Source of the DNA: Promethearchaeia archaeon
GTDB lineage: Archaea; Asgardarchaeota; Lokiarchaeia; Sigyniarchaeales; SOKP01
Assembly (NCBI GenBank): GCA_029856445.1
Contig: JAHQWY010000072.1
Span: 1-13,338, forward strand
Direction: 5' to 3'
DNA: 13,338 nucleotides
The notes under the pieces were generated by a model. The model was not told the origin of the DNA. It made no database searches and saw nothing but the letters and a program-made list of their open reading frames with translations. Shown here one piece after another: positions 7,630 through 13,338 of the stretch; the first letter of the stretch is position 1, and every line of letters starts with the position of its first letter. A program made the position numbers and the translations under genes.

Positions 7630-7828
7630 AATCAAAAATTTGAAACTACAATTAGTAGTAATAGAATTATTACTATAAGTGCCTCAATTATATTTGAGCC
7701 ATGTGTTTTGAATTCCGAAATTAGTATCAATAATTCGTTCTTCAACTCGAATGGGGTAACAAAACCCTATAAATTCCTAACCCTAAACCAGCAATTCTAA
7801 TTATAAGTGCTAGAATATAAATGGATTT
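7630..7828 (-). pseudogene. Decayed surface-protein gene with anchor and C-terminal domain fragments
   Basis: Two coding remnants on the minus strand lie in different frames. The first (7828 down to about 7745) reads ...IYILALIIRIAGLGLGIYRVLLP and then stops. Its LALIIRIAGLGLGIY closely matches the membrane anchor IALIMGAAGLGLGTY of the beta-helix protein at 8509. The second (about 7762 down to 7630) reads RVEERIIDTNFGIQNTWLKYN, a stop, then GTYSNNSITTN. It matches DVDTNFGIQNTWFKYDSATYG in the protein at the right window edge. The DNA is identical over 23 bases (7703-7725 against 13271-13293). A frameshift and an internal TGA break the reading frame and no start codon remains. The region between anchor and domain looks deleted. 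It is therefore the relic of a third member of a surface-protein family. Confidence 0.75.
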
Positions 7829-7839
7829 TTAAAATGTAT

Positions 7840-8208
7840 TCATCCTATCAGCTTATTCCGCTTCCAATGAAACCAAAGGTCTCCTAGCAATTGGATTGTC
7901 CCCGGGATAAGTGCAATGTAAGCACCCAAAATAATATATATTATTGATATTACTGCATACCAAATGAGCGCACCCTTTAGAAATGGAGTTATTGGGTCCA
8001 TACCGGGCATTGGATATAATAGAATAATGCTAAGAACATTGATCGCAATGATGATATACATTGAGACCATTGCATCAAAATAAAAGCTCTCTGGAAATTG
8101 AATATTCCATATAATTGCTAAGACTATCGCCACAATATTGCATAGGAAAATCCATATCATAAAAATGGGAATGAAGGTTTTAGGAGCATCTTTTCTTTCA
8201 AGTGTCAT
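7840..8208 (-). CDS. Small three-helix membrane protein, unknown function
   Basis: This 122-residue hydrophobic protein has three predicted membrane helices (about 12-34, 45-65, 78-101), a charged N-terminus (MTLERKDAPK) and a basic C-terminal tail (WFHWKRNKLIG). I do not recognise the family and no catalytic motif is visible. A conserved-looking loop, YPMPGMDPITPF, separates helices 2 and 3. The ATG at 8208 has a TATA element about 40 bases upstream and no Shine-Dalgarno. It is divergent from the collagen-like gene and separated from it by 300 bases, and the decayed surface gene lies 11 bases beyond its stop. It is likely a real gene because the frame is uniformly membrane-like and has its own promoter. 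Confidence 0.7.
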   Translation of the reverse strand: MTLERKDAPKTFIPIFMIWIFLCNIVAIVLAIIWNIQFPESFYFDAMVSMYIIIAINVLSIILLYPMPGMDPITPFLKGALIWYAVISIIYIILGAYIALIPGTIQLLGDLWFHWKRNKLIG

Positions 8209-8243
8209 AATATTTTGTAGGAGAAGATGTTTAAAAAAAGTTG

Positions 8244-8251
8244 ATATTATA
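8244..8251 (-). promoter_or_regulatory. TATA box for the small membrane protein gene
   Basis: TATAATAT on the minus strand lies about 40 bases before the ATG at 8208, predicting a leader of roughly 10-15 bases. Confidence 0.45.
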
Positions 8252-8447
8252 TTCCATTAGAATAAGTTAAAATTAAAACCTTTAATTAATAACTCAAATT
8301 ATATGCAAACGTGATCATAAAGCATTTAGCTTAACAGAAGATGATTATGCTCCTGATAATTCTCAAATGAATAATCCTAACCTTATTAATATTATATACT
8401 GATCTCCGGTAATTATTTGATAATTATAAGTAGTTGAAAACAGAAGG

Positions 8448-8456
8448 TATAAATAA
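8448..8456 (+). promoter_or_regulatory. TATA box for the collagen-like beta-helix gene
   Basis: TATAAATAA, preceded by a purine-rich stretch (GAAAACAGAAGG) that could act as a BRE, lies 61 bases before the ATG. This predicts a leader of about 30 bases. It is one of the best archaeal promoter matches in the window. Confidence 0.6.
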
Positions 8457-8508
8457 TTTAGATACAACTTGAAATTTAACTAAATTCAATTTTAAAAATG
8501 ATAATAAG

Positions 8509-9903
8509 ATGGGGGCAAATAAAAGTAGTATAATTGGGATGGTTATTGCCTTAATTATGGGAGCAGCAGGATTAGGATTAGGAACATATATATTTGTCCA
8601 AGATATGATTACTGAGGGAGTCCAAGGTCCTCCAGGGGAAGATGGCATAGATGGTATAGACGGGATTGATGGGATAAATGGAACAGATGGAAGTGATGCA
8701 CCAGGCTATTATTGTGCATCATCATTAGAAGTTCAACAAGCATTAGATTCTATTGGTAATGGTCAAGGCAAAATTACAATAACAAGCGATATAACACTGA
8801 ACGGAGAAATTAATATCAATGGTGGAGGGACTTATATAATTCAAGGGCAAACATCATCCATAACTATTAATTCTGGTGGTAATTGGGGATCATTTAACAT
8901 TTCGAATACTCTTTCCTGTACAATTCAAAATTTAAAGTTAAATGCTTCTGGTGTTACAACACCTTTCCAGGCGATAATTGCTATAGAAGAAATTAATGAT
9001 AATCCAGTGTACATTGATAATCTTCAATTTTTAGGCGATTGGTTAAAATTTAGTGTAGGAATATCTATTTATTCAGATAATGTAAGGATTAAGAATTGCT
9101 ATTTTAATCAACTTTATCTCGCCATTGATCAACCCGCTGGTTTCGGTAATAAGGCAGATATTTCTGATAATATCATTTACGATATTTATCTAGATGCGTT
9201 TAATATTCGTGGTAATTATAATTATATTTCCGGTAATCGATTTAATAGTTGTGATTCTAGTCCAATTCATATAGAGAACGGTGAATTCAACACAATTAAT
9301 GACAATCTTATCATAAATAGTTTTTATGGAATTCAGATAAAATTTTCTCATAATAACACAATAATAGGAAATAAAATTTCTTCAATAACAGCTCAAAATG
9401 GAATTGAATTAATATTAAGTAACGATAATATAGTGTCAGAAAATATAATTATGGATACAGCTGTATATGGCATTTATTTAGCAGATAGTTGGTCTTGCAT
9501 AATATCAGATAATCGTATTTCATATACTCAATTTGGAATATGCTCAACTGGTTCGTATGTTTCTATTAAAGACAATATAATTTCAAATATTATGTCAATT
9601 GGAATTTATGTTATTTTAAACAGTAATTATTCTGTTATTTCAGGAAATATTGTTAGAGATGTATCTCATAATTTTGCAAGCAACATATCAGCAATTAGAA
9701 TTGACGGAGATTATAGTACCGTTACTGGAAATGCAGTTTTTTCATGTGTTAACAGTGGTTCCGGTGTAGGAATAGGAATATGGATTGGCTCGTCTGCAGA
9801 ATATTGTGTAGTAGATGGGAATATAGCCTATAATAATGATGATAATTGGTTTGATCAGGGTACCTATACTATGGGAGACGATACGAATAATCAATTCTCC
9901 TAG
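8509..9903 (+). CDS. Membrane-anchored collagen-like, right-handed beta-helix surface protein
   Basis: This is a 464-residue protein. Residues 1-7 are a short cytosolic end (MGANKSS). Residues 8-30 form a membrane anchor (IIGMVIALIMGAAGLGLGTYIFV) without a signal-peptidase motif, so a type II orientation is likely. Residues 37-61 are a short collagen-like run of eight G-x-y triplets (GVQGPPGEDGIDGIDGID...). From about 85 to 450 there are repeated beta-helix coils of the NosD/PbH1 type (SDNIIYDI, ISGNRFNSC, IVSENIIMDT, ISDNRISYT, IKDNIISNI, ISGNIVRDV, VDGNIAYNN), with many N-x-S/T sites for possible glycosylation. Beta-helices of this class bind or cleave carbohydrates, but no lyase or hydrolase active site is visible, so binding or a structural role is as likely. 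Its anchor is shared with the decayed gene at 7630-7828. The ATG at 8509 has no Shine-Dalgarno. Confidence 0.88.
   Translation: MGANKSSIIGMVIALIMGAAGLGLGTYIFVQDMITEGVQGPPGEDGIDGIDGIDGINGTDGSDAPGYYCASSLEVQQALDSIGNGQGKITITSDITLNGEININGGGTYIIQGQTSSITINSGGNWGSFNISNTLSCTIQNLKLNASGVTTPFQAIIAIEEINDNPVYIDNLQFLGDWLKFSVGISIYSDNVRIKNCYFNQLYLAIDQPAGFGNKADISDNIIYDIYLDAFNIRGNYNYISGNRFNSCDSSPIHIENGEFNTINDNLIINSFYGIQIKFSHNNTIIGNKISSITAQNGIELILSNDNIVSENIIMDTAVYGIYLADSWSCIISDNRISYTQFGICSTGSYVSIKDNIISNIMSIGIYVILNSNYSVISGNIVRDVSHNFASNISAIRIDGDYSTVTGNAVFSCVNSGSGVGIGIWIGSSAEYCVVDGNIAYNNDDNWFDQGTYTMGDDTNNQFS
8641..8694 (+). repeat. Degenerate 9-bp tandem repeat encoding the collagen-like linker
   Basis: Six consecutive 9-base units related to GATGGCATA encode D-G-I/D-G-T/D-G-S steps. 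Most differences between units are at third codon positions, so the protein pattern is kept by selection rather than by recent slippage. Confidence 0.75.
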
Positions 9904-10193
9904 CATGAGTTTAACTAAAAAAAATGTTAATTAAAAGCGAGTATTAAACTTATAATTCTAAAAATCTTTTTTCTTATATTTTTATTAATATCTTTTGATC
10001 TTTCCTTATAATTGATTTCAAAAGTTCGTGAAATGGTTACACTACTAAAAGCTAACCTTCAAGTGTCTAACATTGATAATTTAGTATTATAATACATTAG
10101 ACGATAATTTTTAATTTAAAATTTGGCAACTTTAATCCATGATTAATTAATAGTTATGATGATTTATAACTGTCAAAGAAAGTTTTTTCTTGA
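9904..10193. other. Convergent intergenic region
   Basis: AT-rich spacer between the converging beta-helix and GapN genes. It holds a T-rich plus-strand terminator (9966-9987). Just beyond the GapN stop there is an imperfect inverted repeat (TCAAAGAAA ... TTTCTTGA, 10173-10193), which might form a weak hairpin. I see no gene in it. Confidence 0.5.
9966..9987 (+). terminator. T-rich terminator after the beta-helix gene
   Basis: CTTTTTTC followed by a second T5 run lies about 60 bases after the stop codon, with no hairpin. Confidence 0.4.
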
Positions 10194-11696
10194 TTAATCT
10201 ACCCTACACTCACGAATAAGTTTGCCCTTCTCCGTAAGATTCATAACTACTACTTTTGGACGGCTCATTGCTTCAATTGAATACTTTATTCCTTGAGTGC
10301 CTAATCCTGAGGATTTAGTACCCAAAAATGGAAAATGATCAGGTCCACGAGCACTTTTACCATTTATTTGTATTGTTCCTACTTCTAATTCTTGAGCAAT
10401 GTTAAATGCAAGATCAATATCTGCAGTGAATATCATTCCTTGAAGTCCATATTCAGAAGCATTTGATATTTCTATAGCCTCATCAATATTTTCAACTCTA
10501 ATGAAAGGAAGAACTGGTCCAAATGGTTCTTCCCATGCAATTCTCATATCTGTAGTGACATTATCTAAAACAGTAGGCCAGATTATGTTTCCTTCTCTTT
10601 GATTGCCATATTTTAATAACGCTCCTTTATCTAAAGCATCATTAATTAATCCTTGTACATAGTCACATTGTTTTGAATTTATTAAAGGACCTATTGTCTT
10701 ATTTTCAGCAGGATCACCTATGCTAAGATTACGAACCTCATTTGTTACTCGATTTATCAGCTCATCTGCAATATTGGGCATAGGTAAAACTCTTTTTACC
10801 GCAGTACATCTCTGTCCACTAAAAGAAAACGCTCCGGATACAATTGCTTTAGTTGTTATTTCGATATCCGCATCATCAAGCACTATTGCAGCATCCTTTC
10901 CCCCTAATTCTAAAAGAAGGGGCTTCATACCTGCTACTTTCGCAAGATTTTTTCCTGTTTCTGACGAACCGGTGAAACTAACCATATCTATTAGAGGGTG
11001 ACTAACTAAATAATCCCCGATCTCAGATCCTCGCCCGGTTATTATATTAAAAACTCCTGGAGGGACTCCTGCTTTTTCTAAAATCACCCCAAAATGAAGA
11101 GGGGTAATCGCTCCTTGTGTTGGTGGTTTCATAACTATAGAATTTCCTGCTATTAATGCGGGAGCAATCTTAGATCCCGTAAGATTGAACGGATAATTAA
11201 AAGGTCCAATGCATAAGACAACACCAAGAGGTACTCTATAGGTTAAAGATATCTTTTCTCGTGTAAACCCTTCAAAAGCATCTCCCATTATCGTTTCTCC
11301 TCCCATAAGAGTACCAGATTCTGCAGTCATATTAAAAATGTCAGCTGTTCTAAGAATCTCAGAAATTGCACTGTCCAAGGGTTTTCCAATTTCTTTCATT
11401 AAAATTTCCCCTAAATCCTTAGAATATTCCGTCATTATATTTGCTGCTTTTCTTAAAACCTCAGCTCTCTCATTAATGGGAGTATCGCTCCAACAAGCAA
11501 CATTCTCTTTTGCACAATTTATTATTTCATCAGCTTCCTCTTTGTTACAGGACTGAATATTCCCTAGGATTTCATTATTATAGGGGTTCTGGATCGTTAT
11601 AGTCTTGCCAGTGTTTGATTCACACCAGTTTCCATTATAGAAGTATTTAAACGTATTAGCTTCTTTTATTTTAGAGAAATCCTTTTCAAAATCCAT
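10194..11696 (-). CDS. gapN: GapN: NADP-dependent non-phosphorylating glyceraldehyde-3-phosphate dehydrogenase
   Basis: This aldehyde dehydrogenase superfamily enzyme of 500 residues should oxidise glyceraldehyde-3-phosphate straight to 3-phosphoglycerate, making NADPH and bypassing ATP formation at that step. Catalytic residues are visible: Asn167 (GPFNYPFN), Lys190 (VMKPPTQ), Glu263 (LLELGGKD), Cys297 (SGQRCTAVKR) and Glu390 (EEPFGPVLP). The glycine motif is FTGSSETG (241-248). The substrate-specific signature of GapN, GPDHFPFLG followed by GLGTQGIKYSIEAMSRPK, is present. Arg450 and Arg296 fall at the positions of the phosphate-binding Arg437 and Arg283 of Streptococcus mutans GapN, with a constant offset of 13 that also holds for all the catalytic residues except Lys190, which I did not compare. 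That makes GapN much more likely than a general aldehyde dehydrogenase. The protein is cytosolic. No Shine-Dalgarno precedes the ATG. Confidence 0.92.
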   Translation of the reverse strand: MDFEKDFSKIKEANTFKYFYNGNWCESNTGKTITIQNPYNNEILGNIQSCNKEEADEIINCAKENVACWSDTPINERAEVLRKAANIMTEYSKDLGEILMKEIGKPLDSAISEILRTADIFNMTAESGTLMGGETIMGDAFEGFTREKISLTYRVPLGVVLCIGPFNYPFNLTGSKIAPALIAGNSIVMKPPTQGAITPLHFGVILEKAGVPPGVFNIITGRGSEIGDYLVSHPLIDMVSFTGSSETGKNLAKVAGMKPLLLELGGKDAAIVLDDADIEITTKAIVSGAFSFSGQRCTAVKRVLPMPNIADELINRVTNEVRNLSIGDPAENKTIGPLINSKQCDYVQGLINDALDKGALLKYGNQREGNIIWPTVLDNVTTDMRIAWEEPFGPVLPFIRVENIDEAIEISNASEYGLQGMIFTADIDLAFNIAQELEVGTIQINGKSARGPDHFPFLGTKSSGLGTQGIKYSIEAMSRPKVVVMNLTEKGKLIRECRVD

Positions 11697-11752
11697 GGTT
11701 TTTTAACCCAAATTATTAAATTATGAGTATTATGTTATTAGTTGCTATGAAA

Positions 11753-11760
11753 ATTTATAA
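11753..11760 (-). promoter_or_regulatory. TATA box candidate for gapN
   Basis: TTATAAAT on the minus strand lies about 60 bases before the ATG at 11696, predicting a leader of about 30 bases. A closer AT element near 11713-11721 would give a leaderless transcript. Confidence 0.35.
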
Positions 11761-11970
11761 CTCTATTCATTATGTTTCATAAATTATAAAATATGTGGTA
11801 CGTTTTGGTTGAAATTGCAGGCTAATCGCTATGGTGTTTGATTAGGAATTATTATTAAGTCCACGCCATCTTGTAAATTGAATAGCGTAGGATCCACTAA
11901 TATTATTTTGTTTTAATACAATTCTTTTTCATTTAGTTCCTATATCTTTCTCCAATCAGATGATGGCTTT

Positions 11971-12771
11971 TTAAGTACGAATAAGATGTCTATATCCATA
12001 GATTAGCACAACCAAGATAGCAAAGATGAAAACGATAATGTTGCTAATTATTCTGACTTGAACGCCCATAGAAAATAATTCTCCGAAAAAGTTGATGCAA
12101 AAATGTAATAATATCGCCGATAAAATACTGCGACTAGTATTGTTGAATAGCCAAGTGTAAAAAACACTACTAGGAAGGATAACGATAAAAAACATCCAAA
12201 AGTCTAAGGAAAATAAACCAAGGGTCTGTTGATATGTTGCATTGATAACAAATAGAGGTAAATGCCATAATCCCCAAAAAAACCCAAGAATCAGGCTTGA
12301 AGCAAGAGCATTATATTTCTTCTGGAGGGGATCTAAAACAAAACCACGCCATCCGAATTCCTCAGCCAACACTCCGATAATTAAAAAAATTATAGAAAAA
12401 AATAAATTAGATATAAAATCTTGATCGAATCTTATACCGTTCCCTCCTAATAGAAGTGATAATCCTCCTGCGATTAAATGCGGAGTGAGTGATATAATTA
12501 TAATTGATCCATACCAATGATAATTGATATTTTTATAATCTCGAGATCTATTCCAAAAATCTCTTATTTCATCTTTATCCTTACTTAAATACGTTAATAT
12601 TATGCCGATTATTGAAGGCCCAAATCCCCCGAGAGCATAAAAGATTATAGTAGGAAAGTATGTAAAAACTTGATTTAATAAAATTGCGATACTCCAGAAA
12701 AACCATGAAAAAACAAAGGTTAATAAGAAAAAAAACCAGTGGGTAGAAAGATACAATTTAGTCTGTTCCAT
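11971..12771 (-). CDS. CPBP (Abi/CAAX-type) family intramembrane glutamic protease
   Basis: This 266-residue, multi-pass membrane protein has all three motifs of the CPBP/Rce1 family. Motif 1 is EEFGWRG, with Glu137-Glu138 and Arg142. Motif 2 is FWGLWHLP, with His170. Motif 3 is SAILLHFCINF, with His223 and Asn227. These residues form the intramembrane active site. About seven or eight membrane helices are predicted. Eukaryotic Rce1 cleaves prenylated CAAX proteins; prokaryotic relatives act in peptide processing, immunity to bacteriocins or surface-protein processing, and the substrate here is unknown. The ATG at 12771 is preceded by AAAAAGGTAAT, too distant for a good Shine-Dalgarno. It lies between gapN and a surface-protein gene on the same strand, with 120 bases to the latter's stop codon and a terminator between them, so it is probably transcribed alone. 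Confidence 0.88.
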   Translation of the reverse strand: MEQTKLYLSTHWFFFLLTFVFSWFFWSIAILLNQVFTYFPTIIFYALGGFGPSIIGIILTYLSKDKDEIRDFWNRSRDYKNINYHWYGSIIIISLTPHLIAGGLSLLLGGNGIRFDQDFISNLFFSIIFLIIGVLAEEFGWRGFVLDPLQKKYNALASSLILGFFWGLWHLPLFVINATYQQTLGLFSLDFWMFFIVILPSSVFYTWLFNNTSRSILSAILLHFCINFFGELFSMGVQVRIISNIIVFIFAILVVLIYGYRHLIRT

Positions 12772-12829
12772 GATAAGTATCTATTACCTTTTTAATTTAA
12801 ATTTTGTTATAGAGCCTTAACATGAGGTA

Positions 12830-12854
12830 AAAATTAAAAAAAAGAAGAAAAATA
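12830..12854 (-). terminator. T-rich terminator after the right-edge surface gene
   Basis: On the minus strand this reads as two T-rich runs (T5 and T8 with short interruptions) beginning about 40 bases after the stop codon at 12892, and upstream of the CPBP gene. Confidence 0.5.
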
Positions 12855-12891
12855 ACAAGATACTAAATCTAAATGTTATTCTCCAGCTACT

Positions 12892-13338
12892 TTAAGGGAT
12901 GAATGTCTGTACTAATAAAGTGCTATCTTTAATCCCATTTGTCGCATCTGTCCCTTTAATACATATTGTTAAATTATGAGGACCCGTGGAGATTTCTTTT
13001 GCAATTTGAAGGGTAACTGAATTGTATTGATCTACACCATCACTGGCGATATACACTTCGGGATAACTAGGAGGGCCCTTTATCACACCGTCTAGAACAA
13101 ATCTAAATTGAATTGATGCTAATCCCGCTCCAGATACGAGAGCAAAAGTGTTAAAAAGAAAATATACTGATTCTCCTGAATTTACTGTAAAATTAATTGT
13201 AAGAGCTGCTATCACTAAATCTGTACCAATGGGAGAAGTGCCATAAGTTGCTGAATCATATTTAAACCACGTGTTTTGAATTCCGAAATTAGTGTCAACA
13301 TCTTGAACTTGGGGGAAAATTATTGTATAAACTCCCAT
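12892..13338 (-). CDS. Beta-rich extracellular domain of a surface protein (possibly 5' truncated)
   Basis: This frame of 148 residues reaches the last base of the window. An ATG falls exactly at the edge, but the true start may lie beyond it, because the related decayed gene at 7630-7828 carries a membrane anchor before the same domain. The sequence is polar and beta-rich, with alternating strands and turns (LVIAALTINFTVNSGESVYF, FRFVLDGVIKG, GPHNLTICIKGTDATNG), resembling a jelly-roll or immunoglobulin-like sandwich. N-x-T/S sites (NFTV, NLTI) suit an exported, glycosylated domain. There is no catalytic motif and no anchor within the visible part. The DTNFGIQNTW segment is shared with the decayed copy. 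I do not recognise a named family. Confidence 0.7.
   Translation of the reverse strand: MGVYTIIFPQVQDVDTNFGIQNTWFKYDSATYGTSPIGTDLVIAALTINFTVNSGESVYFLFNTFALVSGAGLASIQFRFVLDGVIKGPPSYPEVYIASDGVDQYNSVTLQIAKEISTGPHNLTICIKGTDATNGIKDSTLLVQTFIP

Larger units (their letters stand above)
8209..8508 (+). other. Divergent intergenic region with promoters and a possible gene remnant
   Basis: This 300-base spacer holds the promoter of the minus-strand membrane-protein gene, the promoter of the collagen-like gene, and between them a stop-free stretch on the plus strand (8286-8399) with no usable start. That stretch reads IICKRDHKAFSLTEDDY followed by a polar tail. It could be a fragment of a lost gene, but 38 codons without a stop are weak evidence on their own. 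Confidence 0.35.

Noticed and set aside
12242..12424. 60-codon plus-strand frame inside the CPBP protease gene
   Set aside because: It lies entirely opposite a gene with all family motifs and has no recognisable features of its own.

Overview
This is a strongly AT-rich, archaeal-looking window. Most genes have a TATA-like element about 25-60 bases upstream, almost no Shine-Dalgarno sequences, U-rich terminators and at least one TTG start. The content points to an Asgard archaeon, probably Lokiarchaeia-like: large anchored surface proteins with a collagen-like linker and beta-helix, a eukaryote-style BAR-like coiled-coil protein, and a GapN-type aldehyde dehydrogenase. The phylum assignment is an inference. 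There is no rRNA, tRNA, CRISPR array or insertion sequence.

Layout. (1) 2-865 (+): 3' part of a secreted, membrane-anchored protein carrying an extraordinary alternating-cysteine repeat (31 Cys in 73 residues). (2) 1084-1719 (+): 211-residue helical protein whose three-helix layout and signature positions match eukaryotic BAR domains. (3) 1821-4412 (-) and 4574-6067 (+): divergent glycosidase pair, a GH116 beta-glucosidase/glucosylceramidase-like enzyme and a GH51 alpha-L-arabinofuranosidase, followed by a DHA1-type MFS transporter at 6348-7601 (+). (4) About 7630-7828 (-): decayed surface-protein gene, then a small membrane protein at 7840-8208 (-). (5) 8509-9903 (+): membrane-anchored collagen-like plus beta-helix protein. 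(6) 10194-11696 (-): GapN, non-phosphorylating glyceraldehyde-3-phosphate dehydrogenase. (7) 11971-12771 (-): CPBP/Abi intramembrane protease. (8) 12892-13338 (-): beta-rich domain of another surface protein, running to the window edge.

The genes look mostly monocistronic. Two themes stand out. One is cytosolic sugar metabolism: the GH116 and GH51 enzymes lack signal peptides and would act on imported or internal glycosides, and GapN would oxidise glyceraldehyde-3-phosphate to 3-phosphoglycerate while making NADPH. The other is the cell surface: four loci (two intact or partial, one decayed, one Cys-rich) encode anchored extracellular proteins. The decayed locus shares its anchor segment with the beta-helix protein and its C-terminal domain with the protein at the right edge, which suggests a modular, recombining surface-protein family.

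The most noteworthy items are the BAR-like protein, the (C-x)6 repeat protein, and this shared-module surface family.
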